From contig MU004181.1 of assembly GCA_010093605.1 (NCBI GenBank), forward strand, positions 3,440,215 to 3,504,214: a stretch of 64,000 nt of DNA. Reading direction: 5' to 3'. Below the pieces are notes generated by a model that saw nothing but the letters and a program-made list of their open reading frames with translations, was not told the origin of the DNA and ran no database searches. Below, piece after piece: positions 24,101 to 39,690 of the stretch. The first letter of the stretch is position 1. The number at the start of each line of letters is the position of its first letter. The DNA comes from Lophium mytilinum (lineage: Eukaryota > Ascomycota > Dothideomycetes > Mytilinidiales > Mytilinidiaceae). The position numbers and the translations under genes were made by a program.

Positions 24101-25332
24101 ATTACCTTTACTAAGTTTAAAGCTAATATAGATATTAACTAGTCTATAGGCGTCTCCCTCTTTAAGGCTACTAAAGAATACACGCTAAGAAGTGGCCTTA
24201 AACCCTCTTTATAAGGAATTATTATACTAGAGTCTAAAAAATAAGGCGTAGACGCCGCTAAGAAGCTTATTATATAAATTTATAACTTATATAAGTTCCT
24301 TAAAGGCGAACTACGTTGGAATTAATCTAAAATAAAGGAACTAGCTAACTAGAACTAATTGCCGGCCTCTAAGTTTAAAGTTAATAATATAGTTATACTT
24401 AATACTAAGAATATCTATACTATATAACTAAGTAAGTCTCTTAACTATAAGAATCTTAGTCCCTTCTATATAACGCGTATTATTAATAATATAGTATATA
24501 AGCTAGAACTTTCTAAGTCTATAAAAGAAATCTTTCTAGTATTCTATCTATAGCTACTCTATTAAATTAATAAGAATCCGCCTCTTCTAGAATAATATCT
24601 AGAACCCCTGCCTGCGCTTAAAATAGAAGAAGATAGCTTTATAGGGCAGTACTATATTAATAAAGTTCTTAATTCTAGATTTAACGGCCGCTAACTAGAT
24701 CTATATATAGGCAAGAAACTATACCTTATATATAAGATAGCCTAGATAGGTTATAATAATACCCGGCCTAAATAGAAACCTTACTAGAACGCGGACGGCT
24801 ATAATAAGCTTCTTATAGAGTATTATAATAAATATAGCCTTAAAGTAGAACCTTATTTAATATTTAGTACGTCTAAATAGAAGGTTGCAAAGATAATAGG
24901 TAAGAGTATAAGCGCTGCCGCGGTAATAGTAGGCCTATAGAATATTCTTAGTACTAGCCTAAGTAAGTATAAATAGTAACCTTATTAGGTAGCTAAGTTA
25001 TCTTATAAGAAGGCTATTCTATATAGGCAACCTAAAGTAGGACTCTAATAGGTAGAAGCTAATAATAGGCCTTAGATTAATTTATACGGTCCGCTTGCAG
25101 CGCTTAAGAATAACTATAAGAATAAATATAAGGATAAATATAAGAGTAAATATAAGGATAAAAATAATAGATATAGTAAGGCTGCACTAATAACTATATA
25201 TAATAGTAAGTATATAAATAAAAGAGCTATATAAGCGGCTTAATATAGATAGAATGGAAAGAATAGAATAGATAGAGGAGCTATAATATATTATAAACCT
25301 TATAGAACTTTAGCTTTTAAAGAGGGGGGTAG

Positions 25333-25552
25333 TATTATAGTATAAACCTAGAATTCTAATAATTATATACTAAGGTTATATGCCGTCCCTTATATAACCT
25401 AAGTAAGACGCTAGCCCGGCGCTAGGCTGCGGCCTGTGCGCCGGCGTTAAACTATAACCTCTTAAGAGCTCCTAGCTCTCTCTCTCCTCCTTAGCTTAGA
25501 TTTTTATAATAGTTAATACACCTTATTACTTATATTATATCGGCCCTTTATA
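25333..25552 (+). repeat. 3' LTR of Gypsy family A copy 1
   Basis: 220-bp partner of 17759-17978, preceded by a purine tract and followed by the TTAAG duplication. Confidence 0.88.
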
Positions 25553-25557
25553 TTAAG

Positions 25558-27111
25558 TAACTATATAGAATAAGTATAAGCTAGTAACTCTATAGGCCTT
25601 CTTAATATTCTCTATAAGGTGCTAGTAATAGTATATAGCGTAGCAGGCTAGAAAGTAGATAGTAATAGCGTTAATTAGGCCTTTATTATAATTACTATAA
25701 AAAAAATAGTATAAGTAGGTAGATTTTTAAATAATTTACTATAGAGAATAGTATAGTTAATAGAAACTATAAAAATAGGTATAGAAATTAACTATAGCGT
25801 TAAGAAGTATATAGAAGAAAATTAAGAGATATAAGTACTATTATAAATAGGCGTATAGAAATTAAGAGGGGGCTATTATAATTTTTATTAATATCTATAC
25901 TTATTTATTATAATGGAAACTTACTTATAAATATATAATTTCTTACTAAAATTAATATATTTAGCGCGTTCTTTCTATAATAAATAAACGTATAGATATT
26001 CTTAAAAAAGAAAATAATACTTATAAGTAGATAGTCTACTAGCTAGCTTTTAGAACTACTATAGCCCTAATTATATTTATATAGAACTACGCCTATATCT
26101 TATTACTTTTATTCTTTATAATACTCTATGCTAGCGGATAGATTTTATTATTCTAGTTATATCTAATAGCTATTAGAATAACGCCTTTATAGCTATTCTA
26201 CTAGTATATTCTATTAAGTTCTATCTATCTAAGACTATTACTAAAAAAGAGGTTACTCTTTTTAGAATAGATAAAGATGTATAGAAAAATATTACCCTAT
26301 ATTATAAGGTCTATTATAACGCCTAGGTTAGCCTTATAGAGGCGCTAGAGAAACTTAGAAATTCTCTAGTAGTTCTCTTGCGTAGTAACTATCTTCTTAC
26401 TAGTAAGAATCTTCTAAACCTTTTAAGCCTACACCTTTTTAATAGGCCCTCTATAGTATATTATAACTATAGACTAGATAGTTACTATTAGTATTACTCT
26501 ATTAATATATAGAAATTAAAATAGTACCTCTAGTAGATACTTAATATAAGTATAAGGCGCCCGGGCAACTAGTAGAGCCCTAATATAATAGTAGAGGTTA
26601 TTAACCTTTACTATAGTAATTAACTTCTTATTCTTCTTTCTTATAGTATAGAGACGCTAGTTATAATCCTCTATTAAATAGTAGCGGAGGTTTAGGTAGC
26701 TATTCTTACTAGTATATATATAAGAAGCCTATTATTTCTTAATAGCTATATTATAGATAAGAAGTTAAATCTTATTCTAATAGCTAAATTAATTACTAAT
26801 ATTAGAAATACTAGCTAATTATATCGCGGCAATAAGGTAGGCAATAAAAAGTAGTTAATTTAGGCTAGAAATAGCTTAATTTAGGGTAGAATTAAAGGCT
26901 ATAGATAATAGTAAGTATATAGATAATAGTAGAGCTATAAATAATAATAGTAAGGCTATATAAAAGGCTATATAAAAGGCTATATAAAATAGAAAGAATA
27001 AATTAAGGCCTTTAAAAAGGTATAGAAAGGGCCTCTATATAGTAAGTTCTTATAGCTTTATAGTATTAAAATCTATTAATTTTTATTACTTTTTTATTAC
27101 TAATATAGTAT
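25558..27111. other. Middle segment of the DNA-transposon shell
   Basis: 1.55 kb of AT-rich, RIP-altered sequence between the two Gypsy family A copies. No open frame or recognisable domain. A short tandem run of AAGGCTATATA-like units lies near 26950-26995. Confidence 0.5.
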
Positions 27112-27116
27112 AGAAA

Positions 27117-27336
27117 TATAGAGGGCTAATATAATATAAGTAATAAGGTATATTAACTATTATAAAAATCTAAGCTAAGAAGAAGAGAGAGAGCTAGGAG
27201 CTCTTAAGAGGTTATAGTTTAACGCTAGCGCATAGGCTGCAGCCTAGCACTAGGCTAGCGTCTCGCTTAGGTTATGTAAGGGGCGGCACGTAACCTTAGT
27301 ATATAATTATTATAATTTTAGATTTATACTATAATA
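27117..27336 (-). repeat. 3' LTR of Gypsy family A copy 2
   Basis: 220 bp; reverse complement of the copy-1 LTR, and the same length as the other three LTRs of this family. Confidence 0.87.
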
Positions 27337-30300
27337 CTATCCCCCCCTTTAAAAGCTAAAGTTCTATAAGGCTTATAATATATTATAGCTTCTCTATTCT
27401 TTCTATTCTATTTCTATTAAGCTACTTATATAGCCTTACTATTTATATACTTACTACTATCTATAGTCTTACTATATCTATTATTTCTATTATTTCTACT
27501 ATTTTTATTATTTTTATTCTTATATTTATTTTTAAGCGCTGTAAGCGGGCTATATAAATTAACCTAAGGCCTATTATTAGCTTCTACCTATTAGAGTTCT
27601 ACTTTAGGTTGCCTATATAGAATAGCCTTCTTATAAGATAACTTAGCTATTTAATAAGGTTGCTATTTATACTTACTTAGGCTAGTATTAAGAATATTCT
27701 ATAGGCCTACTATTACTATAGTAGCGCTTATACTTTTACCTATTATCTTTATAACCTTCTATTTAGATATTTTAAATATTAAATAAGGTTCTAGTTTAAG
27801 GCTATACTTAGTATAGTATTCTATAAGAAGTTTATTATAACTATTAGTATTCTAATAGGGTTTCTATTTAGGCTATATATTATTATATCTAGTCTAGGCT
27901 ATCTTATAGACTACGTAAGGCTTCTTACCTATATAGAAATTAAGGTGTTAGCTATTAAAGTAAAAGTCTAATACCTTATTAATATAGTATTTCCCTATAA
28001 AGCTATCTTCTTCTATCTTAAGTATAGGTAGAGGTTCTAGATGTTATTCTAGAAGGGAAGAATTTTTATTAATTTAATAGAGTAACTATAGATAGAATAC
28101 TAGAAAGATTTCCTTTATAGAGTTAGAAAGTTCTAGCTTATAGGCTATATTATTAATAACCTATATTATATAAAAGGGACTAAGATTCTTATAGTTAAGA
28201 GACTTACTTAGCTATATAGTATAAATATTCTTAGTATTTAGTATAACTATATTATTAACTTTAAATTCTAGGGTAGGTAGATAGTTCTAGTCGGCCAGCT
28301 TCTTTATTTTTAACTAATTCTAGCGTAGTTTATCTTTAAGGAACTTACGTAGGTTATAAATATAGGTAACTAGCTTTTTAGCTATATTAACGCCTTATTA
28401 CTCGGGTCCTAGAATAATAATACTATATAATAATAGTTCTAGCCCGCTATAGGGCGTATAGCTCTTAGTAGCTTTAAAAGATAATATACTAGTAGACTAG
28501 TTAATATTAGTATTAGCTTTAAACTTAGTAAAGGTAATTAGGTTTATCTAATTATTTTACAGGTAATAAATATATACGCGTAGGTATTATTTTAGGCCTA
28601 CATTAATAATCTTAGTCTAGCTATTAGTTTCTAGGTAGACTATTATAGATAGCTTTAGATATATTTCTACGCATTTATATAGGTATTTCTAAAAGAAAGA
28701 TATAAACTATATACTATAGTTAGATATAATATAGTTTAGATAGCCTTCTTTACGCTAGATTTAGTTAATAAAAGCTTATATAATATCTTCTAGCTCTATA
28801 GAGTCTAGAGGAATAAACTTATACTTCTTAAAAAGCTAGTTAATAACTACTATAATATATTAATATATACGGCCCTTAATTATATAAGAGGGTAGCTTAG
28901 TAATAAAATTAATAGATATATCTATCTAGTATTAGTTTAAAATAGGTAGTAGTTTAAGTAGGCTATACTTACTATCTTTATAGACCTTTATGCGCCTATA
29001 TATAAGATAGGCGTTAATATATATAGTAATAGAGTTTATAATTCTTAGCTAATAGTACTAGAAGAAGAGATAGTAGTAGAGGGAGTTTCTTCTAGTATAG
29101 CCTCTAGAAAGAGAGTTATAGGCTTCTTTAATTAACTATATTTAAAGCTTTATATTATATAGAATATATAGGCGGCCGTTTATAAATAGCCGGTTTTTAT
29201 AAATTTTATAATTACTAAGCTTAATCTTAATACTCTATTTCTAAATAAGTTTAAGCAGAATATATTATTTACTAGTTTCCTTAGCGTGCATAATATACTA
29301 GAGAATATTATCCTCTATATAAGCTTAATTAATCTACTAGATAGTAGTATTATTAGTATAGTTATCTAGTAAGTTCTTATCTAACTTATTACTAGGTTTA
29401 GATACTTCTAGCGCTTCTTCTCTAGGTAGATTACTAGTAGCTATAGGCTTAGAAGTAATAGATATAGTAATATTAGGGGTAGTATTCTATAGATCTTTAT
29501 CTAACTTACTATAATTAGCTATAACCTTAGTTAGGCGCTTCTTTACTTTTATTCTATTAGCTACTAGAATAATATATAGAATATCTATAGAGTATTATTC
29601 TATAACTTTATATATTAGCTTAGTAAGCCGAATAATAGATACTTTTTATTTATTAAGAAGTATACTAGTAAGCTAGAGGGCTTAGTATATTTCTTCTAGT
29701 AGGTTTCTTTTCTTTAATATAGTCTATATTTAATATATAGTTCTAGAGTTATTTAAATTATCTAGAATATTACTAGGCCTATAAGTAAGGCTATTAGGCT
29801 TAGTTAACTACTTACCTAGTTGCTAGTTTAGAATAAAATTAAACTATAAGAGGTATTCTATCTAGTAGGCTTAGTAGTAATTAAGCTGCTTTAATAATAT
29901 AAAGTATTCTAGGTTCTTATAATCTATTTAAATAAGTGTAGGGTTAATAACGCCTATAAGTTTAGGGCGCTATTTCTTAAAGGCCTATATAATAGTAAGT
30001 AATTTCTTATTATAAATCTTATAATTATACTTAGCTAGAGTTATCTTCTTTAATAGAAAGGTAATAGGATATAGAATTCTATCTAGTCCGCGTTATAAAA
30101 GAATTACTACTACTATATAGTTAAAGGCATTAGTTTTAAAAATATAATCTAAATCTAGATTAAAATAGGTAAGAATAGAAGCTATAAGAAATAAGGCTTT
30201 AAGTTTTTTAAAGGCTTAAGCTACTAGGCTATTAGTAAGTAGTAGAAAGTTACCTTATTCTATAGTTTTCTTAGTAAGCTCTATTAGCGGAGCGGTAATT

Positions 30301-32745
30301 TATAAGTAGCTAGCAATAAATCGCCTATAAAAGTTATAGAAGCTAAAAAAGAATTATATATTCTTAATATTATAGGGCAGCTTCTAGTCTTAAATAGCGC
30401 TAACTTTAGTAGAGTCTATTTCCATTCTATTAGGCGTAATAATTAGGCCTAGGTATTTAACCTTTTTAACTAAGAAGTAATACTTATTAATATTAAAATA
30501 GAGTCCCGCATTATAGAGAGCAGTAAGAATATTTATATAGTTCTTCTTATAGTTTTTTTTATTATTACTATATACTAGAATATTATCTATATAGGCTATA
30601 TAGTAGATATTAAAATATAGTTATAGAATAGAGTTAATAAATAATTAGAACGTGCCGGGGGTATTATATAAGCTAAAGAGTATAATATTAAATTTAAAGA
30701 CGCTATATTAGGTGTAAAAGGCTATTTTAGGCTAATTACTATTCTTAACGCGGATATTATTAAATGCGGTAATAATATTAAAGATAGAGTATATCTTAGC
30801 TTTATAAAGCTATATAATAGTATTATATAGAAGTAGAGGGGCATTTCTATTCTTAATTATAATTTTATTTAGTAAGTAATAATTAATATAGATGTATAGT
30901 TCTCTACCTAGCTTATAGATAATAATAATAGGCGCTATAAAAGGTAATATACTAGGGCGGATAAAGCTCTTTTCTAGCATCTTATTAATATAGGCCTTAA
31001 CTATATAGAGCTTATTCTAAGAAAGGCTATACTAGTAAGAGATAGGCAGTTTAGTATTAGGGTCTTTAAAGTTAATAGCGTAATCTATACTTAGCCTATA
31101 TAATAGTAGTTTATTTACTACTTATAAATTAAAGGTATCTAAAATCTAGTAGAAAAAAGGTAGAACTTTTTACTATAGCTAATCTTTAGTATATAGTAAT
31201 TTAGTTATTTTTTTTTTAAAGTAATAGTAATCTTCTATAGTAATGCTAGCAAGGTTTACTATCTAGCGCCCGTAGGCGTGTTACTTATCTATTTTATTAG
31301 GCTAGTCTAATTACTTAAAGTCTTATAAGGTAATAGTTATTACCGCATTTTTATTTTATTTTACTATAGTAGAATAGGTATATATAGAGATAAACTAAAT
31401 ATTATATTTAAGTAGTTTATCTAGTAGAACTAGTTTAAAAGAAAGAGGTTTCCTATTATAGTTAAGCTAAGAGGAGTCTTTAGTATTATTAGGCCCTTTA
31501 ATAATAGAACTAAGGTTAGAGTTAAAGTTAGAGTTAGAGTTATATTAAAAGCTATAGAAATCTTCTAGGTTTTAGTATAGCTTAATTTTAATATATTTTA
31601 AGTAAATAAGGCTCTTTATAACTACTAGCCTACTATAATAGAGGTAGTTAGATATATAGTAGTTAGATTAGAAGATTAGCTAGGTCTTTCTAAAACTAGT
31701 AGTAGGGTTATAAAGTTAAAACTAGGGCATGCCTAGAATTATATTATATTATCTAGTATTAGTAATATAGTAGGTAATAGTATTATAGTAGTTACCTATA
31801 TAAAAGGTAATATCTACTACGCATTTTAGTATAATAGAGGGCTTACTATTAGTAAGCTTAAAAATAATAGGTTATAAGAGGGGTTAGGTAGATATTTTAT
31901 AAAGGCGTGCAGTCTTTAAATAAAGAAACTAAAGCCTAATTCTATATTAGAAAGAATCTTAGTAGTAAATAAATTAGAATTAGATTAGAGGATTCTACCT
32001 AAGAAGCTAAACTATTTGCTGTTAACTAGTTAAGGCGTAAGGATAGATATACGCATAATAACCGGCTTAGTTTCTTATTTTAAAATAGTAATCCTATCTA
32101 TAACTACTCTTAATTTTTTATTATTAAAGGCTATTAGGGGTTCTTAGTAGTAACTATTACTAAAAACTAAGTATTTTCTATTATCTTATTATAGGTAGAG
32201 CTAGTATTTATAGCGCTAATATTAATATTAATACTAGTAAGATTAATCTTATTTATAAGGCTACTAACCTTATAGATTAGAACTAGCTATTAGCTAATAT
32301 ATAGGGCGTTACTATTAGCTATATATCTATACTTAAGATAGTTCTAGTAGTAACCTAGCTACTTAAGGCGGGTAATAGTGTAGTAATTATAACTAAAGGG
32401 GCCTAGAGAATTATTTATAGTAGTAGTAGTTAGAGTAGTATTACTAGTATTATTCTTAAATATACGCTTAGCATTAGTAAGTAGTAGCCGGCGAGGCGCA
32501 TTAAAGGCTAATCTAGTACCGGTGGCTTTATAGGTATTATATATAGACTTAGAGGCGTTCTTATTCTTATAGATATTCTTATTTAGTTTAATAATATTAA
32601 GCTAGAATTCTAAAGTCTAGAGGAATATAATAAAAGTTATAATATTACTATTTTATCTATTAGTAGCCTTATACTTAAGGCTATTAGTAAGATTTTACTA
32701 TATATAGTAGATCTTTTTAGAGTTCTTAAGATAGAGGGAGGCTAC

Positions 32746-33476
32746 TATTATAAACCTAGAACGCGAGCTACTCTAGAATAAGTATTCTAGAAGGAGAACG
32801 GCTCTAGAATAGATATTCTAGAACTAATAGTGTGCTAGAATATAGGCTATTCTAGAATAAATATTCTAGAATAAGTATAGTCCTAGAATAGAGGTACTAG
32901 AACCTAAGGGAACCTAGTATAGTAAGATAGATATAGTTCTAGCTATATCTATATATAGAAGGGTATTTAAAGAATAGTAGAAAGGTAACTAGAAAAGGTA
33001 GTAGTTATAGAATATAAGGTTATATAACTAATCTCCCGGATCTTACTTAGTATAAACGCTAAGGGTAAAATTAAGAAGAGTAGAGGGTAATCTCTATAAT
33101 CTTAGTAATCTTATATTAAGAATAGAGATTAAGAAGAGTAGAAAGAGCAGGACTAAATTATATAAAGGTTAAATAACTATAAAAGTCTAGAGAATTCCCT
33201 ATTATCTTTTATTCTTTATACTTAACTTCTTATTATATCTAGTATATAGAACTTAATAGCAATTAATTATAACTTAAGTATCTTAACTATCTTTATATAC
33301 TTTTAATACTATTAAAGCTACCTTTCTTCTAATATTCTACTTATTTATACTTAAACCTTATATTATATATTAGCCTATAACGCAGTTAACTAGTAGATAA
33401 GTAGAAACCTAACTATCTAGACTCTTTCCCTAAAGTTTCTTAGTATAATCTTTAGGTAAATAAGTAGTTTATAATA
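32746..33476 (+). repeat. 5' LTR of Gypsy family B
   Basis: About 731 bp, rich in CTAGAATA-like palindromic units near its start. Direct repeat of 39691-40431. Confidence 0.85.
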
Positions 33477-36400
33477 CTTTAAGTACCTATAAGTATTAGA
33501 TACCTATATAATAAGTTAAACTATTCTAGTAATATCTATAACTTTAGAAATAACTAGTTAGCCTACTATAGTATAGCGTATAGCTAAGTAGAATAGATAG
33601 CTTGCGGAGCTATATACTATAATATTATAGCTTTAGATAAAGGTAGAGTAGTAGGCTTAGGTCTAGTTAACTAAGGTACCTTTACTAAGAAAGTATAATA
33701 GTACCTAAGGAAAGCTTAATAGCTTTCTTATAGAAATATAACTTTACCTTTACTATAACTAGGCTATATACCCTAAGAAACCTAATAAGGTTCTAGCAGT
33801 AGGTATATACCTAGAGGGTGATGCCCTTATATAGTTCTACCTAATAATAGAAAATTTTCTTAATAATTCTATAGATAAATAAGATAATAATACTAGAAGA
33901 GTCTTTAGAAACTATACTATCTTTAAGAAATATATTAGGGACGTTTATAGAGACTTTAATATAACCTAAACTACTATATATAAACTCTAGTATCTTAAAT
34001 AGACTAGAATAGTAGCGGAATATATAGCTAAGTTTTAATAGTATTTAGCGCAACTTAACTAGAATAAGAGCCCCCTAGTTAAATAGTATTACGCGGGTTT
34101 TATAGATAAGATTAAGAATAAGTTTATAAGTATTAACTAACTAACTAAACTTAGTAAGATAGTTAAACTCTATAACTAGATTAATAACCGCTATATTAAG
34201 AGAATATTAGAAAAGAAAAGCTAGTAGAAACTAGTAGTAACTATAGAAAAGAGATAGAAGTACCCTTAGAATAATTACTACGGGAACCTAATAGATTTAG
34301 ACTATATTAGTAAATAGGCCCTAAGAAAGAAATAGATAAGAAAGAAGAACTCTAAGCCTAACTTTTAGAGGCTAAATAAGGACTAGCTTAAGAAATAGTA
34401 TAATAATAATGCGTGCCTATAGTACGGTAAGACCGGCTACTACTAATAAGACTATCTAGCGGGAGAGTTTAAGGGTAGTCTAGAAATAAGCACTAATACT
34501 AGGGTTACTATAATCTAGAACTAGCTACTAGAGAATATAGAAATTCTACTTAACTAAGTATAGATTAATACTTATATCTAGCGCAAGGTATACTAGATCT
34601 ATAGAATACTAACCTACTAAAAACTAGAGTATAAGATAGAATATTAGAAGATCTATATAGACTATAATAGATATAATAAAGAGAAACTATTTCTTAAGGG
34701 AATTAGGGCCTAGTATACGGACACCTATACTAAGGCATAAAGAATGCATGCAGAGTACTACGCTAGATAAAAGCTTAAAAAAGGAGAATAGATATATAAT
34801 ATATAAGAGAAACGGGCAGCTTATTATAAGAATAGATAATAGTATAATGTGCTACTATAGATAATATATAAACTAGAGGGATATAATATCTATAGTTTAT
34901 AATAAATAGACGCTAATAGGTAAAGAGTAGTAAAGAAACTAATACCTTATAGAAATATAAGTTTTATAGCGTACTATAATAATAACTATTAAATATATTG
35001 CTAGGCTAAGAAAGAAAGTAATTACTTTCTTTAGAAGGTAGAATTATAGAAGATAAGGGCGGATACTTTAAGACCCCCTACTAAGGATAAACCTATAATG
35101 CTAAAATAACCTACTAGTATCTTTATAGATAAAGAGTTAGCTAAAGTAATAAAGAACCTTAATATAGATAAAGATTTTATTATAATTAATAATAAAGCCC
35201 TAGAAGACTAGGGCTTAAAAGAGTTAGATAATCCTAACGCCTAGAAAAATATTAGCGCTAGAAACTAGCTTAACTAGATAGAAGAGACTACGGCGGAACT
35301 AATAGACGCCCCTATAGATAAGAAGTCTAGTAATAAGAATAACTATAGAAGTAATAAATACTAAGCACTCTATTAGATATAGTATAAGAATAGATATAGG
35401 CACTACTAAGAAGAAAAGAGAGTAATAGAATAAAATACTAAGAACTAGTACTATCTACTCTTATACTTAGTAGAATACTTTAAGGGTGCTAAATACTATA
35501 TCTATAGTATAGACCTATAGCCTAGGGTTCTAATAGATCTAAAAAACTAGTAGGCTACTAGACTAAGGGATTACTAGAAAATATAGTAATAATATCCCTA
35601 AGAAATATATATAGTATATAGCCCCGGTTATACTTATATATTAACTTTAAAATTAATAGGGGACTTAAAGGGAAAGTATTAGTAGATAGTAGAGTATTCT
35701 AGAGCTTTATATTACTAAGATAGATAGAAAATAAAGGCCTTCCCTACTAAAAGAAATAGAAACCTAAGAAAGTCTAACTAGCGGATAACTAACTACTAGA
35801 GTATAGAGGAGAAGTAATTAACCTTAAAATCTAACCTATAATATTATTAGTAGCTAGCTATATAGAGATGCTATATATAAATATTATAGATATTAGAGGG
35901 CTAGATATAATCCTAGAATAGAATTAGCTCTACCGAAATAACCTAGTAATTAACTAGAAGAAGAGAGAAATAAAACCGGCAGCCTAGGTGGCTAGGATTA
36001 GATAATTAGTTTAGTAATAACTAGAAAACTAGAAGAAAGAACTCTTTATAGAATAAATCTCTTTATATAAAATTAAGAGGATCTATAATAAATAACTAGC
36101 GGATATAGAAATTATCTAGCTATAATAAATAGCTACTATTAAAGAAATAGTTATAAAAACACTATAAAAGAACTACTTAGAGTTTAAGGAACTCTTTAAG
36201 AAGAATATTAAGAACGCGCTACCTTAGAACTAACTATAGGACTATATAATACTACTTAAGAAAGAAGTAAAGCTAACCCCGGGACCTATCTATTTATTAT
36301 CTTAAGATTAGTATAAGGCGCTGCAAGAATATATTAAGATAAACCTAGCTAAGGGCTATATTAAGAAAAGTAAGAGCCTAATAGCCTTACTAATTCTCTT

Positions 36401-39400
36401 TATACCTAAGAAGAATAGAAAACTATAACTATATATAGACTATTAAAGACTAAATAATATAATAATTAAGAATTACTACCTATTACTACTTATCTAGGAG
36501 TTATAAGACTACTTATAAGAAGCTAAGTAGTTTACTAAGTTTAATATCTAAGAGGGATATTACTATGTTAGAATAATGCCCGGCGAAGAGTAGAAGATAG
36601 CCTTTAGAATAAGGTTTAGACTCTATAAGTATAGAGTAATGCCTTTTAGCTTAACTAACGCCCTAGTAATATTCTAAGCGCTTATTAACTATGCGCTATA
36701 ATAATATCTTAATATGTTTATAACTGCATATCTAGATAATATATTAGTATATACTAATAGAACCTTAGAAGAATATAAGGAATATATATAAAAAGTACTT
36801 ATAAAGCTATAAGAATTTAAACTTCTAGTATATCTAGATAAAAGTAAGTTTTATGTTATAATAATAGACTTCCTTAGCTTTATTATCTCCTGCAACGGGA
36901 TTAAGATAGACTCTAAGAAGACTGCAGCGGTCTTAGAATAGCTAACGCTATAAAACATAAAGAATATATAGTTATTTCTTAGTTTTATAAACTTCTATAG
37001 AAAGTTTATTTAAGAATATTTAAAAACTACTGTACCTCTTATAGAGATAACTAAGAAAGATAAAGAATTTTAATAGATAGTAGAAACATAGACCGTATTT
37101 AATAAACTTAAGAAGAAGTTTACTACTACCCTAATTCTAATAATATTTAACCCGGAACTAGAAATAATAGTTAAGGTAGACGCCTTAGACTATGCTATAG
37201 GCGCTTACTTAAGTTAAAAGTATCTAGATAGGAAACGCCAACTAGTAGTATTCTATTTAAGAAAACTTACTCTAGAAGAACTTAACTATAATATCTATAA
37301 TAAGGAGTTATTAGTAATTATAGTAGTATTTAAGTAATAGAGACCCTACCTTAAAGAACTAAAATACTAGGTAATAGTCTACTCTAACTATAAGAACCTT
37401 ACGGCCTTTACTACTATAAAGCAGTTAAATAGATAATAAGTAAGATAGGTAGAGATGCTAGCCTTATTTAACTTTAAAATCTATTACTAGAAAGAATTAG
37501 AGAATAGAGCTATAAACGCGCTTAGCCGCTAATTAAACTATATACTTAGTACTAAACTAGTATATAATATAGTACTTGCAAGGGCTATAGATAGCACCTT
37601 ATAATATAATAATCTAAAACTAGCAGTAATACTTAAGATAAGTAACGCTTAGATAGATAAATTCTAGAAAGAAGATAAATATATAGAGGCCTTCTAATAT
37701 AACGCTTCTATAATCTTAGATAAAGACGGCAACTAGATATACTTAATAAAAAGAATGTTATAGGTACTAGAAGCGTGCTATAAGAAACTTACTAAGAAAT
37801 ACTATAGCGCGCTAATATATAGACACTAAGAATAAGAAAAAACCTTAGAGAGACTCTTAAGGAACTACTAGTTTCCCTAGATAAGGGTAATAGTAAAAGA
37901 AGTAATTAAGAACTATAAAGACTGCAGGAAAAATAGAATAGTAAAATATGTACTCTATAGATTACTTTAGATTCTAAGGGTTCCTAAATAACTATAGGAT
38001 TTAGTAATAATAGACTTTATTATAAAGTTACTCCTATTAGTAGAACTAGGGACTAATATAAGCTATAACTTAATCTTAGTACTTATTAATTAACTTACTA
38101 AATTCTTATACTTTATACTAGTATAAGAAATATATAGTATAGCTAAGCTAGCTTATATAGTACTATAAATCCTACTAAGCAGCTACTAGCTACCTAAGGA
38201 ATTTATTACTAATAGAGATAAACTCTTTATTTTATACTTCTAGAAGACCCTTATAGTAAGGTTAGAAGTAAACTATAAGCTCTTAATAAGTTTCTACCTA
38301 TAGATAGATAGATAGATGGAATAAATAAACTAGACTCTTAAATAGTACCTATAAAACTATATTAACTATTAGTAGAATAACTAGGTAGAACTACTACCTA
38401 TAGTATAGTTTACCTATAATAGCGCTAAATTAGCTATAACTAGCAAGTCCCTATTCTATATAAACTACAGCTATAAGCTAGAGGTATATTAAAAAGCTAG
38501 GAAAGATATAATAAACGCGTAAATAGTAATAGAAAAGGCGGCGTTACTAAGAAACTTATATATATACCTTAACTAAAGTATTTAAGCTAGAAATAAGATA
38601 ACTTAGGCATATATAGATAAGAAGTAGTTAAATAGACTAACCTTTAAGAAGGGGGATAAGGTTTACCTATACTAAAAAAACCTTAAGACTAGAAGACCTA
38701 GTAAAAAACTTAATTATATTTAAATAGAACTATTTAAAATTAATAAAGTTATTAGTTCTATAAACTATAAACTAAAACTACTAAAGAATATAAAAATCTA
38801 TCTAGTATTCTACGTGTTACTACTTAAACTAGTACTAGTAAATGCTAAACTCTAAACTACTATATAACTTAAGAAGGAGGATAAATATAAGATTAAAGAA
38901 ATCTTAGAACTATAGAAGATTAATAATTAGTAGAAGTACTTAGTTAAGTAGAAAGAATAGAAAATAGACTAGAATACCTAGAAACCTATTAAAAACCTAA
39001 GAAACTACTAATAATTAGTAAACTAGTTTTACTAAAGAGATCTAGTAGCGCTGGATTCTAGGTAGAGGGAGACTCTAGGATAGCCTAATTAATATTTACT
39101 AGTAGGTTAAAGAACCCGGGTAATAGCTATCTAGAGAATTAGGCGGCGGCTAACTTCTCTACCTCTTCTAAATTCTCTAACTTCTTAATAGAAGTAAGCT
39201 TCCGCTTAAATATCTTTTTATAGTAATACTTAAGAAGCTAGAGTTACTTCTAAATATAAATCTTACGCGTAAGTACTACTTACTCTACCTCTTTATAAGT
39301 AAGTATAGCCGCCTCCGCAGTAACTAGCTAAGCCTAGAGCTTAGCCTCTACTTTCTTAACTTAAGTCTAGTATTTCTTAGTTACTACTAGATTATAGAAC

Positions 39401-39690
39401 TTTAGGTTGTAATTAAGGTACTTAGAGTACTAACTAGATATAGTATCTACTAGATAGCGCTAATAGAAGCGCTAATAGTTTCTATAGGGGGTTAGCATAT
39501 TATAATTATAATTATAAATCTTAGAGGCTAGACGTTTATAATAGATAGTTAAGGTTTTAACCTTAGGCATAGTAAGGAGAAGAAAGAGTAGAGAATACTA
39601 CCTTAAGAGTATAGAGGTATCCCCGGCCTTATATAGAACTAAGATAGTATAAATTAACTTTTAGGCTAAAAGCCTTATAGAGGGAGTAAG

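Larger units (their letters stand above)
17759..25552 (+). mobile_element. Ty3/Gypsy LTR retroelement, family A copy 1 (fossil)
   Basis: 7.8-kb element in plus orientation with two 220-bp LTRs (17759-17978 and 25333-25552) and 5-bp target duplications TTAAG at 17754-17758 and 25553-25557. A purine tract (GAGGGGGG) lies just before the 3' LTR. Reverse-transcriptase-like sequence of Gypsy type is recognisable around 21.6-22.2 kb, with gag-like sequence upstream and integrase-like sequence downstream. The element is broken by dozens of RIP-type changes. The two LTRs differ at about 14 of 220 positions, all transitions, so the divergence reflects RIP more than age. Intact duplications and LTR lengths suggest a fairly young insertion. 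Confidence 0.88.
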